Source of the DNA: Pseudomonas sp. UBA5706
Lineage (GTDB): Bacteria; Pseudomonadota; Gammaproteobacteria; Pseudomonadales; Pseudomonadaceae
Assembly (NCBI RefSeq): GCF_002419965.1
Contig: NZ_DIHC01000006.1
Location: 52,119 to 116,118, forward strand
Direction of reading: 5' to 3'
DNA: 64,000 nucleotides
Made by a program: the position numbers and the translations under genes. Below the pieces are notes generated by a model. The model saw nothing but the letters and a program-made list of their open reading frames with translations, made no database searches and was not told the DNA's origin. Shown piece after piece: positions 8,258-16,716 of this stretch; the stretch's first letter is position 1, and every line of letters starts with the position of its first letter.

Positions 8258-9556
8258 TTACTCGTGATTAACCGCCACACCCTTCAAGTACTGCGCAGGC
8301 TCGGCGCCCATATTTTCGAGAAGCTTGGCGCTGTACCAATCGATGAAGTTGACCACGCCGAACTCATAAGTTTTCGAATACGGGCCTGGCTGGTAGGCGA
8401 TCGAGTTGATGCCGCGCTGGTTTTCTTCGGCCAGTCGGCGGTCCTGATCGTTGGTGGCATCCCAGACTTCACGCAGACGTGCGACATCGTAGTCCACGCC
8501 CTCAACGGCATCCTTGTGCACCAGCCACTTGGTGGTGACGAGGGTTTCCTGTGCGCTGATCGGCCACACCGTGAACACGATCACGTGATCGCCCATGCAG
8601 TGGTTCCAGGAATGCGGAAGGTGCAGGATGCGCATCGAACCGAGGTCCGGGTTCTTGATGCGGCCCATCAGTTTGCTGCTGCCCTGTTTACCGTCCATGG
8701 TCATCGAGACGGTGCCTTTGAGCAGCGGCATGCGCACGATCCGGTTACGCAGGCCGAAGCTCTTGTGGGCGAACGGAATTTTTTCGGCTTCCCAGGCCGC
8801 GGCGGAGGCGGCGACGTGGTCCTTGAATGCCTGGTCGGCGCGTGGATCGGTGACGTCATCCCATTCCAGCAGGGTGTTCAGCAATTCGGGGTGCGAACCG
8901 TTGCAGTGATAGCACTCGCGGTTGTTTTCCAGCACCAGCTTCCAGTTGGCCTTTTCAACCAGGGTGGTTTGCACCGCCACCTTGGTGTTTTCCATGTCGT
9001 ACGGTTCCATGTAGTGATTCAGCGTCTGCAGGAACTCGTCGATCGCTGGCGGGTTGGACGCCAGGCTGATGAAGATGTAGCCGCCAGCCACCTTGCAGTT
9101 CACCGGCTTGAGGCTGAACTGCTTCATGTCGAAGTCGGCGCCCATCTCGGTGCCCGCATAGAGCAAGCGGCCGTCCAGTTCGTAAGTCCACTGGTGGTAT
9201 GGGCACACCAGTTTGGCGACCTTGCCTTTTTCCTTGGTGCACAGACGCGAGCCGCGGTGGCGGCAGACGTTATGAAAGGCGTTGACCGAACCGTCCGCGG
9301 CGCGCACTACCAGGATCGGATTCTTGCCAATCTGCAGAGTCAGGAAGTTGCCCTTTGCCGGGATCTCGCAGGTCATGCCCGCGATCAGCCACTCTTTTTG
9401 AAAGATTTCCTGCATGTCGATTTCAAACAGCCGCTCATCGCTGTAGAACGGCTGCGGCAGCGAGTAAGTGCGCTCGCGGTTCTGCAGCATTTCAGCGGTG
9501 GCCTTGCGTGCGGGTTCCAGCGGATCGCCCAGGCTCAGAGTTGCGGTGACGTCCAT
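8258..9556 (-). CDS. gbcA: Glycine betaine monooxygenase oxygenase subunit GbcA
   Basis: A 432-residue Rieske non-heme iron oxygenase that removes the first methyl group of glycine betaine to give dimethylglycine and formaldehyde, with electrons from GbcB. The Rieske [2Fe-2S] ligands are Cys98/His100 (CRHRGS) and Cys118/His121 (CPYHQW). The mononuclear iron site is the NNRECYHCNGSH stretch with His217 and His222. The frame is open 34 codons further upstream, but ATG 9556 (MDVTATLSL) matches the known family N-terminus. It is transcribed divergently from gbcB across a 330-bp shared control region. Confidence 0.95.
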   Translation of the reverse strand: MDVTATLSLGDPLEPARKATAEMLQNRERTYSLPQPFYSDERLFEIDMQEIFQKEWLIAGMTCEIPAKGNFLTLQIGKNPILVVRAADGSVNAFHNVCRHRGSRLCTKEKGKVAKLVCPYHQWTYELDGRLLYAGTEMGADFDMKQFSLKPVNCKVAGGYIFISLASNPPAIDEFLQTLNHYMEPYDMENTKVAVQTTLVEKANWKLVLENNRECYHCNGSHPELLNTLLEWDDVTDPRADQAFKDHVAASAAAWEAEKIPFAHKSFGLRNRIVRMPLLKGTVSMTMDGKQGSSKLMGRIKNPDLGSMRILHLPHSWNHCMGDHVIVFTVWPISAQETLVTTKWLVHKDAVEGVDYDVARLREVWDATNDQDRRLAEENQRGINSIAYQPGPYSKTYEFGVVNFIDWYSAKLLENMGAEPAQYLKGVAVNHE

Positions 9557-9886
9557 CTTTGATGTCCTCAGACCGCATTTTGGGCAGTCTACGAATGTGG
9601 CTGATACGGTTGTGGTCGGTGTCTGGCACGCAAGGCGACGGTGTTTTCTGTCGCTCATGTTTAGGGTTGAAATATCTGCTTCTCGATGTCGGCGAGTGTG
9701 TAGCCGGGCGAGCGGTGAACCTTATCCATGGGCGACATGGCCGAATCCGTTTCCGACTACGCAACCCCTATAGATCGGGGCTGGTCGCCATGAGCATGTG
9801 AATGTCGCTGATAGGTAAATAGCATGCTCGTGCGTTACGCAGAATCGCCACCATAAGAGGCCGACAGTCGGCCGTGGAGAGTGAGT
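9557..9886. promoter_or_regulatory. gbcA/gbcB divergent control region
   Basis: This 330-bp stretch separates the divergent gbcA and gbcB starts and must hold both promoters. In P. aeruginosa the AraC-type regulator GbdR activates these genes. Several TGTCG/CGACA words occur (about 9688, 9733 and 9803), which could be parts of a GbdR site, but I cannot place the operator with confidence. The gbcB ribosome site is GGAG at 9877-9880. Confidence 0.5.
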
Positions 9887-10987
9887 ATGTCCCAGAGTTT
9901 CCTCAACCCGGTCAACACGCAGACCTGGGCCAATGGCCGCCACCTGGTGCGGGTCGTCAAAGTGATCCAGGAAACCTGGGACGTACGCACCTTTTGCTTC
10001 ATGGCCGACCAACCGATTCTGTTTTTCTTCAAGCCGGGTCAGTTCGTCACCCTGGAGCTGGAAATCGAAGGCGTGCCGATCATGCGCTCCTACACCATTT
10101 CCAGTGCGCCGTCGGTACCGTACAGCTTCTCGATCACCATCAAGCGCGTGCCCGGCGGCAAGGTGTCCAACTGGCTGCACGACACGTTGCATGAAGGTCA
10201 GGAGCTGGCGGTGCACGGCCCGGTTGGCCTGTTCAACGCCATCGACTTCCCGAACCCCAAGATCCTTTACCTCAGTGGCGGGGTCGGCATCACCCCGGTC
10301 ATGTCCATGGCGCGCTGGTACTACGACACTAACGCCAACGTCGACATGGTATTCGTGCACAGCTCGCGGTCACCCAAGGACATCATCTACCACCGCGAGC
10401 TGGAGCAGATGGCCTCGCGGATCAACAATTTCTCGCTGCACATCGTCTGCGAGAAGCATGGACTGGGCGAGCCGTGGGCTGGTTATCGTGGCTACCTGAA
10501 CCAGAAAATGCTGGAGCTGATGGCACCGGACTTCATGGAGCGCGAGGTGTTCTGCTGCGGCCCGACGCCGTACATGAACGCTGTCAAACGCCTGCTGGAA
10601 GCCAACGGTTTCAACATGGCTCAGTATCACGAAGAGTCGTTCGGGGCGACGCCGCCGGAGGCCCGGGCCGACGCCGTGGAGCACGCCGAGCAGGCTGCCG
10701 ACGCACCGGATCTCGATGTCGCGGAGCTGCATCAGGTCGAGTTCACCGACACCGGCAAGAGCATTCGTGTGGCGCCAGGCGAAACCGTCCACGCCGCAGC
10801 TGCCAAGCTGGGGCTGATGATCCCCAAGGCCTGCGGCATGGGCATCTGCGGTACATGCAAAGTCATGAAGCTCAGCGGTGAGGTGGAGATGGAGCACAAC
10901 GGCGGCATCACCGATGACGACGTGGAAGAGGGTTATATCCTGTCGTGCTGCAGCGTGCCGAAAGGCGACGTCCGGATCGAGTATTGA
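9887..10987 (+). CDS. gbcB: Glycine betaine monooxygenase reductase subunit GbcB
   Basis: A 366-residue NAD(P)H-dependent reductase that feeds electrons to GbcA. The N-terminal ferredoxin-reductase part has the flavin motif RSYTISS and the nucleotide-binding GGVGITPVMSM. A C-terminal plant-type [2Fe-2S] ferredoxin domain has Cys316, Cys321 and Cys324 (CGMGICGTC) and Cys354 or Cys355 as ligands. A GTG at 9881 lies in frame, but the GGAG at 9877-9880 would touch it; ATG 9887 has normal spacing and is chosen. It ends shortly before hairpins that separate it from the convergent chemoreceptor gene. Confidence 0.95.
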   Translation: MSQSFLNPVNTQTWANGRHLVRVVKVIQETWDVRTFCFMADQPILFFFKPGQFVTLELEIEGVPIMRSYTISSAPSVPYSFSITIKRVPGGKVSNWLHDTLHEGQELAVHGPVGLFNAIDFPNPKILYLSGGVGITPVMSMARWYYDTNANVDMVFVHSSRSPKDIIYHRELEQMASRINNFSLHIVCEKHGLGEPWAGYRGYLNQKMLELMAPDFMEREVFCCGPTPYMNAVKRLLEANGFNMAQYHEESFGATPPEARADAVEHAEQAADAPDLDVAELHQVEFTDTGKSIRVAPGETVHAAAAKLGLMIPKACGMGICGTCKVMKLSGEVEMEHNGGITDDDVEEGYILSCCSVPKGDVRIEY

Positions 10988-11074
10988 CGGTTTAGGCAGG
11001 CGTACGGCACGCCGGCGGTGGCGACCTCAAGAACGCCACCGTTAGCAGGCCGCGCTGCTGGAAGCGATCGGGCG

Positions 11075-11101
11075 GGGAGCGCGCCGCTCATGGCGCGTCC
11101 C
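11075..11101. terminator. Possible hairpin between convergent gbcB and chemoreceptor genes
   Basis: A GC-rich hairpin (GGGAGCGCGCC pairing with GGCGCGTCCC, one bulge) lies between the convergent gbcB and chemoreceptor genes; another inverted pair (CGGTGGCG / CGCCACCG) lies about 50 bp before it. There is no T-run, so intrinsic termination is uncertain. Confidence 0.35.
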
Positions 11102-11113
11102 TGGTGTAGATCA

Positions 11114-12739
11114 TTACAACCTGAATCGCGCCACCATGCCGTTCAAATCTACAGCCAGGCGCGCCAGCTCGTTGCTGGCGGCGGTGGTCTGGTTAGCACC
11201 TGTGGTTGACTGAGCCGACAGGTCGCGGATGTTGACCAGGTTGCGGTCCACTTCGCGAGCCACCTGCGCTTGTTCTTCGGCAGCGCTGGCAATCACCAGG
11301 TTGCGCTCATTGATTTCAACCACTGCACTGTTGATGGTGTCCAGCGCAACGCCCGCGCCTTTGGCGATGTTCAAGGTCGATTCGGCGCGGTCAGTGCTGC
11401 TGCGCATGGAGTTGACCGCCTGCTCGGTACCCCCTTGAATACTGCCGATCATGCGCTCGATTTCACTGGTCGATTGCTGGGTGCGATGGGCCAGGGCACG
11501 TACTTCGTCGGCAACCACCGCAAAACCGCGACCTGCCTCACCGGCGCGGGCCGCTTCGATGGCGGCATTGAGGGCCAGCAGGTTGGTCTGGTCGGCCAGG
11601 CCGCGAATCACGTCCAGCACCTTGCCGATGTCGCGAGATTCGTCGGCCAGGTTGCCAATCAACTTGGCGGTGCCCTGTACGTCGCTGCTCATGCGCTCAA
11701 TGGCGCTGACGGTTTCCTGCACCAGGTCGCGACCATCGCTGGCAGACGTCGTGGCGTTTTGCGAGGCCTGGGAGGTGCTCACGGCGTTGCGCGCCACTTC
11801 CTCTACCGCGCTGGTCATCTCGTTGACCGCAGTTGCGGCCTGTTCGATTTCATTGTTCTGCTGCGACAAGCCGCGGGCGCTTTCGTCGGTGACCGCGTTG
11901 AGCTCTTCTGCCGCCGAGGCCAGCTGAGTGGCCGAGCCAGAGATACGTTGCAAGGTATCCCGCAGTTTGGACTGCATCTTGAGCATGGCGGCGAGCAGTC
12001 GGCCGGCCTCGTCGGGACCGTCTGCCACGATGCTGTGCGTCAGGTCGCCCTCGGCGATTTCTTCGGCCGCCTTGAGTGCCGAACTGATCGGGCGGGTGAT
12101 GCTGTTGGTTAGTAGCCAGGCGAACAGCAGGGTCAGCACCGTCGAAATGATCAGCAGGGCGACGACCAGCGTGAAGGCGGTGTGGTACTGCTCGCCAGCG
12201 CTTAAGTTGGCGGCGTCGGATTGTTTGGTGTTGATTTCGACCAACTTCGACAGGGTGGCATTCATCTTGTCGGAGTTTTCCTGTAACTCGACGTTAAGCA
12301 GTTGGGTGAGCTCGTCGATTTTTCCGTCACGGCTCAAGCCGCGCATACGGTCTTCGAGCTGGCGGTACTGAACCAGCTGAGGCTGGAATTCGGCGTAGGT
12401 CGCTTTCTCATCTGCTGTTGCCGGGAGCTTTTCGTAAGCCGCTTGGGCAATTCCCATCTGTTGGAAACGCGAAGTCATGGCGTCAAGGGTCTTTTGCTGC
12501 ACCGCCGGGTCGCGATTGACCAAAAGACGAAACGACAGGACGCGCAGCCTTACGCTGGTGTCGATCATCTTGTCCAGACTGCGGATGCTGGGCACGCTGT
12601 TAAGAGCGATTTCATCGCCAGCTTCGCGAATCTTGCTCATTTGCGTCAGGGAAAAGATGCCGAGAATCAGCATCAGGGCACCAATCAGGGCAAAACCGAA
12701 AAACGCGCGTGGAGCGATATTCATGTTGCGCAGTGACAT
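11114..12739 (-). CDS. Methyl-accepting chemotaxis protein (twin 1)
   Basis: A 541-residue transmembrane chemoreceptor. Layout: TM1 about 10-32, a periplasmic four-helix-bundle-type sensor about 33-188, TM2 about 189-211, HAMP to about 265, then a cytoplasmic methyl-accepting coiled coil with the conserved hairpin tip (DQTNLLALNAAIEAARAGE). It lacks a C-terminal CheB/CheR tethering pentapeptide, ending VARFRL. Its ligand is unknown; its place beside gbcB makes a betaine-related or amino-acid ligand possible but unproven. The signalling half is almost identical to the neighbouring receptor at 12952-14577, while the sensor halves differ clearly. Confidence 0.93.
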   Translation of the reverse strand: MSLRNMNIAPRAFFGFALIGALMLILGIFSLTQMSKIREAGDEIALNSVPSIRSLDKMIDTSVRLRVLSFRLLVNRDPAVQQKTLDAMTSRFQQMGIAQAAYEKLPATADEKATYAEFQPQLVQYRQLEDRMRGLSRDGKIDELTQLLNVELQENSDKMNATLSKLVEINTKQSDAANLSAGEQYHTAFTLVVALLIISTVLTLLFAWLLTNSITRPISSALKAAEEIAEGDLTHSIVADGPDEAGRLLAAMLKMQSKLRDTLQRISGSATQLASAAEELNAVTDESARGLSQQNNEIEQAATAVNEMTSAVEEVARNAVSTSQASQNATTSASDGRDLVQETVSAIERMSSDVQGTAKLIGNLADESRDIGKVLDVIRGLADQTNLLALNAAIEAARAGEAGRGFAVVADEVRALAHRTQQSTSEIERMIGSIQGGTEQAVNSMRSSTDRAESTLNIAKGAGVALDTINSAVVEINERNLVIASAAEEQAQVAREVDRNLVNIRDLSAQSTTGANQTTAASNELARLAVDLNGMVARFRL

Positions 12740-12898
12740 AGCGGATCTTCCGAAAGAGCGGGCGTGACGATTGCGCCCAGGCAGGATTGTGAAGCTGGTT
12801 TACTGCCTATCGGTCGTAAAGCCGGGGGCTTGAATGAAATCGTAATATTTCGAAATGACCTTCGGGTGCTTTTCGCGAAGAGGGCAAGTGAGCAGCGA

Positions 12899-12934
12899 TA
12901 AAAAAAGGGGAATGCCCATCTGTGCATTCCCCTT
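12899..12934 (-). terminator. Intrinsic terminator of chemoreceptor twin 2
   Basis: The stem GGGGAATGC (12907-12915) pairs with GCATTCCCC (12924-12932) and is followed, on the minus strand, by a run of T (plus-strand A-run 12899-12906). It sits just after the stop of the 12952-14577 gene. Confidence 0.85.
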
Positions 12935-12951
12935 CTTCTTGCTGGCAGGGA

Positions 12952-14577
12952 TTACAAGCGGAAGCGTGCCACCATGCCGTTCAAGTCCACGGCCAGACGC
13001 GACAGTTCATTGCTCGCCGCGCTGGTTTGATTGGCGCCGGTGGCCGACTGAGTCGACAGGTCGCGGATGTTGACCAGGTTGCGGTCCACCTCGCGAGCCA
13101 CTTGCGCCTGTTCTTCGGCGGCACTGGCAATCACCAGGTTGCGCTCGTTGATTTCGACCACTGCACTGTTAATGGTGTCCAGCGCAACGCCCGCGCCTTT
13201 GGCGATGCTCAGGGTCGATTCGGCGCGCTCGGTGCTGCTGCGCATGGAGTTGACCGCTTGTTCGGTACCGCCCTGAATGCTGCCAATCATGCGCTCGATT
13301 TCGCTGGTCGACTGCTGGGTGCGATGGGCCAAGGCACGCACTTCGTCGGCGACCACCGCAAAACCTCGACCTGCCTCACCGGCGCGGGCCGCTTCGATCG
13401 CGGCGTTGAGGGCCAGCAGGTTGGTCTGGTCTGCCAGGCCGCGAATCACGTCCAGTACCTTGCCGATGTCGCGAGATTCGTCGGCCAGGTTGCCAATCAG
13501 TTTGGCGGTGCCCTGTACGTCGCTGCTCATGCGCTCAATGGCGCTGACGGTTTCCTGCACCAGGTCGCGGCCATCGCCGGCCGAACTCGTGGCGTTTTGC
13601 GAGGCCTGGGAGGTGCTCACGGCGTTGCGCGCCACTTCCTCTACCGCGCTGGTCATCTCGTTGACCGCGGTTGCGGCCTGTTCGATTTCATTGTTCTGCT
13701 GCGACAAGCCGCGGGCGCTTTCGTCGGTGACCGCGTTGAGCTCTTCTGCCGCCGAGGCCAGCTGAGTGGCCGAGCCAGAGATACGTTGCAAGGTGTCGCG
13801 CAGTTTGGACTGCATCTTCAACATCGCAGCGAGCAGGCGACCGGCTTCGTCGGTGCCATCAACGTGGACGGTACGGGTCAGATCACCCTCGGCGATTTCC
13901 TCTGCCGCGTTTAACGCTGACGCGATAGGCCGAGTGATGCTGTTGGTCAGCAGCCAGGCGAATAGCAGCGTCAATGCGGTAGCGATGACCAGCAAGGTGA
14001 CGACCATTGTGATTGCGGTCGAGTACTGGTGCGAAGCGACCTGTTTCGCATCCTGGAACTGCTGAGTGCATATCTCGATCAATTTGGCCAATACCACGTT
14101 CATCTGATCGGAGTTGGTCATCAGTTCGGTGTTGAGCAGGGCCGCCAGCTCCTCAAGCTTTTCGGCGCTGCTCAGCGACTTCATCCGGTCCTCCAGCTGT
14201 CGGTAGTCGCCCAGCAATTTCACGTATTGATCGTAGGCGGCGTGTTCCTCGGGGGCGAGGATCAGTTTGGCGTAGACAATGCGCGCGTCCTCGATCTGCT
14301 TGTTGCGTTGTGCCAGCAGATCGACGGTTTTGCGTTGGGTTTCGGCATCACGATTAAGCAGCAACCGGTAGGAGAGTACGCGCAGGCGAATACTGGCTTC
14401 GGTCAGCTTGTCCAGCGCCTTGATACTCGGCACGCTGTTGGTGGCCATCTGTTCTGTCGCGTCGTTGATCTTGCTCATCTGCGTTAGAGCGAAAATGCCA
14501 AGCACCAGCATCAATACACCGATGATGGAAAAACCGAGAAAGGCGCGCGGCGCGATATTGATGTTGCGTAGGGACAT
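12952..14577 (-). CDS. Methyl-accepting chemotaxis protein (twin 2)
   Basis: A 541-residue chemoreceptor, exactly the length of its neighbour. N-terminal TM1, a four-helix-bundle-type periplasmic domain, TM2, HAMP and a methyl-accepting signalling domain with the same conserved tip. The frame is open 67 codons further upstream, but ATG 14577 (MSLRNINIAP) aligns with the twin's start (MSLRNMNIAP). In the cytoplasmic half the two proteins differ at only a handful of residues (for example SSTDRAESTLN against SSTERAESTLS). It is a tandem duplicate of the neighbour; the sensor domain is the part that has diverged. Confidence 0.93.
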   Translation of the reverse strand: MSLRNINIAPRAFLGFSIIGVLMLVLGIFALTQMSKINDATEQMATNSVPSIKALDKLTEASIRLRVLSYRLLLNRDAETQRKTVDLLAQRNKQIEDARIVYAKLILAPEEHAAYDQYVKLLGDYRQLEDRMKSLSSAEKLEELAALLNTELMTNSDQMNVVLAKLIEICTQQFQDAKQVASHQYSTAITMVVTLLVIATALTLLFAWLLTNSITRPIASALNAAEEIAEGDLTRTVHVDGTDEAGRLLAAMLKMQSKLRDTLQRISGSATQLASAAEELNAVTDESARGLSQQNNEIEQAATAVNEMTSAVEEVARNAVSTSQASQNATSSAGDGRDLVQETVSAIERMSSDVQGTAKLIGNLADESRDIGKVLDVIRGLADQTNLLALNAAIEAARAGEAGRGFAVVADEVRALAHRTQQSTSEIERMIGSIQGGTEQAVNSMRSSTERAESTLSIAKGAGVALDTINSAVVEINERNLVIASAAEEQAQVAREVDRNLVNIRDLSTQSATGANQTSAASNELSRLAVDLNGMVARFRL

Positions 14578-14898
14578 GACGGTTCCAGGGAAAGCCGCGA
14601 TCCATGCGAGGCGAAGGTAGGTAATCATATTGACGCATGGCTTATCGGTAGCCACTGCACAGACTTGAACACTTTCGTCCATTGCTGTGCACTTATCTCG
14701 CAACGGAGGCGATCTGACGAACAGCAGGAACAAGACAGGGAAAATGCAGTCAATCAGGTCCGTTATGCGTTTGCGCAATTGAAGTAATACGAGTGCTTGT
14801 CTGTTCGGTGTAGTGGCGTCAAAGCCCTGATTTCACTGGTAGCTGGAACGACTTTTCTTTATCGTACGCGCCCTTTGAAATTTGCCTGAGAAATCAAA
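14578..14898. promoter_or_regulatory. Control region between chemoreceptor twin 2 and the ZapB/ZapA-like pair
   Basis: This 321-bp gene-free stretch separates divergent genes and should contain both promoters. AT content rises near 14850-14895, just before the small coiled-coil gene. I see no clear operator or RNA gene. Confidence 0.4.
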
Positions 14899-15132
14899 AT
14901 GTTGGAAGCATCCCTAAGCCAGTTGGAAAAGCTCGTTGCCGACCTGGTGCAGCAAAACCAGGACCTGCAGAACACCAATAGCACGCTCGCCGAAGAGCTC
15001 AAGCAAGCCAGGGATGACAACGACAGCTTGCAGTTAAGCCTGCTGGAACAGGAAGAGAAGCAGGGCGCGACCGCTGCCCGCATCCAGGCGCTGGTCGATC
15101 GCGCCACCAGCGTCAGCGCGGTTGACGCATGA
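14899..15132 (+). CDS. Small coiled-coil protein, ZapB/TIGR02449-like
   Basis: A 77-residue, almost wholly helical coiled-coil protein rich in Leu, Gln, Glu and Asn (LEKLVADLVQQNQDL, then NSTLAEELKQ). It overlaps the following ZapA-like gene by 4 nt (ATGA). In Pseudomonas the canonical zapA is likewise preceded by a short coiled-coil gene of the TIGR02449 family, thought to be ZapB-like. By analogy this one would bridge or modulate its ZapA-like partner at the division site; that role is inference. Confidence 0.7.
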   Translation: MLEASLSQLEKLVADLVQQNQDLQNTNSTLAEELKQARDDNDSLQLSLLEQEEKQGATAARIQALVDRATSVSAVDA

Positions 15133-15431
15133 TCAACGACCGCGACACCACCAAGGTCATTTCCATTCTTGGCAACGACTACACGATCAAGGCGCCTGAA
15201 GGTCAGGAGCGGACTTTGATGGACGCCGTGGTCATGCTCAAGTCGGCGCTGTCCGAGACCAAACGCAACTACCCGACCCTTATCGGTGACCGCTTGCTGG
15301 TGCTGGCGGCGCTGAACCTATGCTCCAAACAGATCGAACTCAAACAGCAACATGCCCAAGAGCTGAGCCGTTATGAGGACAAGGTCAGCGCGACGGTCGA
15401 AGTGATCGAGAAGGTGATTGCGCAGGGCTGA
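15129..15431 (+). CDS. zapA: Cell division protein ZapA-like (probable paralogue)
   Basis: A 100-residue protein with the ZapA layout: an N-terminal beta part (KVISILGNDYTIKAPEG), a central helix (LMDAVVMLKSALSE), the LLVLAALNL helix, and a long C-terminal helix for dimerisation. ZapA proteins bind and bundle FtsZ. From memory, the canonical Pseudomonas ZapA gene lies beside 6S RNA and ygfA and has a different sequence; neither neighbour is present here, so this looks like a second, divergent ZapA paired with its own ZapB-like partner. Confidence 0.75.
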   Translation: MINDRDTTKVISILGNDYTIKAPEGQERTLMDAVVMLKSALSETKRNYPTLIGDRLLVLAALNLCSKQIELKQQHAQELSRYEDKVSATVEVIEKVIAQG

Positions 15432-15439
15432 GTCTGTAC

Positions 15440-15576
15440 GGCGGTGGCTGTGCAGCGCCTGCGCCGCGTAGCAATCGGTTCGCCAGCGGCAGCGAACTTT
15501 CGCGCGCCGCCGCGGGCAAGCCGTGTCGCCACAGAGGATTTGCGCTCATGGCGCCGATCGGCTGCGCAGCGGATGC
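15440..15576. repeat. REP-like inverted repeat after zapA-like gene
   Basis: A GC-rich stretch with complementary words (GCGCCTGCGCC and CCGCGGGCAAGCC among them) typical of Pseudomonas REP doublets, placed between the convergent zapA-like and threonine aldolase genes. No poly-T terminator is visible. Confidence 0.4.
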
Positions 15577-16617
15577 TCAAGCGCCCATCACCACCCGGAT
15601 ATCCGCTGCCAGCTCCCGCACGCGGGCTTCTTCAGTGTCCCACGAGCACATGAAACGTGCGCCGCCACTGCCGATGAAGGTGTAAAAGCGCCAGCCCTTG
15701 GTGGTGAGCGCTGCGATCGCCGCTTCCGACAGCTGCAGGAATACCCCATTGGCCTGCACCGGGAACATCAGTTCCACGCCCGGAATGTCTTTCACCAAAT
15801 TGGCCAGCAACTGCGCGCAGCCGTTAGCGTGGCGTGCGTGTTTGAGCCAGGCGTCGTTTTCCAGCAGGCCGACCCAGGGTGCCGACAGAAAGCGCATTTT
15901 CGACGCCAGTTGTCCGGCCTGCTTGCAGCGATAGTCGAAGTCTTCGGCCAGCGTGTGGTTGAAGAACAGAATCGCCTCGCCCACCGCCATACCGTTTTTA
16001 GTGCCGCCAAAACACAGCACGTCAATGCCGGCTTTCCAGGTCAGTTCAGCGGGTGTGCACCCCAGATACGCACACGCGTTGGCGAAGCGCGCGCCGTCCA
16101 TGTGCAGGTTCAGGCCCAGCTCCTTGCAGGTATCACTGATGGCCTTGAGCTCCTGAGGCAGGTACACGCTGCCGACCTCGGTGGCTTGGGTCAGGGTCAC
16201 GACACGCGGTTTTGGATAGTGAATGTCCGCACGCTTGAGGGCGACTTCACGGATAGATTCCGGCGTCAGCTTGCCGTTCTCGCTGCGGGCGGTCAGCAGC
16301 TTGGAGCCGTTGGAGAAAAACTCCGGCGCACCGCATTCGTCGGTCTCGACGTGGGCGGTTTCAGAGCAGATGACGCTGTGATAACTCTGGCAGAGCGAAG
16401 ACAGCGCCAGTGAGTTGGCAGCCGTGCCGTTGAAGGCGAAGAACACCTCGCAGTCGGTTTCGAACAACTGGCGGAATTGATCGGCCGCGCGTGCTGTCCA
16501 CTGGTCGTCACCATAGGCGCGCTGATGCCCGTGATTGGCGTGTTCCATGGCCGCCCAGGCCTCCGGGCAGATGCCCGAATAGTTGTCGCTGGCAAACTGC
16601 TGGCTTTGGTCTGACAT
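15577..16617 (-). CDS. ltaA: Low-specificity L-threonine aldolase
   Basis: A 346-residue fold-type I PLP enzyme cleaving L-threonine or allo-threonine to glycine and acetaldehyde. The PLP lysine is in CFGGTKNGM; the beta-eliminating-lyase pattern NLHMDGARFANA is also present. It belongs to the cytoplasmic serine/glycine/threonine pool that the betaine pathway feeds. In P. aeruginosa the same gene (PA5413) lies between gbcAB and the glyA-sox genes, so its position is conserved. It is transcribed alone, divergently from the TraX-family gene across 99 bp. Confidence 0.92.
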   Translation of the reverse strand: MSDQSQQFASDNYSGICPEAWAAMEHANHGHQRAYGDDQWTARAADQFRQLFETDCEVFFAFNGTAANSLALSSLCQSYHSVICSETAHVETDECGAPEFFSNGSKLLTARSENGKLTPESIREVALKRADIHYPKPRVVTLTQATEVGSVYLPQELKAISDTCKELGLNLHMDGARFANACAYLGCTPAELTWKAGIDVLCFGGTKNGMAVGEAILFFNHTLAEDFDYRCKQAGQLASKMRFLSAPWVGLLENDAWLKHARHANGCAQLLANLVKDIPGVELMFPVQANGVFLQLSEAAIAALTTKGWRFYTFIGSGGARFMCSWDTEEARVRELAADIRVVMGA

Positions 16618-16716
16618 GGCTGCTTCCCTGTAATCGAAGGCTGCGACTTTAACCAGATTTCAGGATGTTGGTCATGCATTCTTGCGTCACAACATTCAGT
16701 CAGACAGCGAAGTGAG

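Noticed and set aside
8066..9562. 498-codon plus-strand frame opposite gbcA
   Set aside because: It is antisense to a well-supported Rieske oxygenase gene and shows no recognisable protein content.
15432..15576. 6S RNA gene expected after a zapA gene
   Set aside because: No 6S-like central bulge structure is visible; the stretch is short and REP-like, and the next gene is not ygfA.
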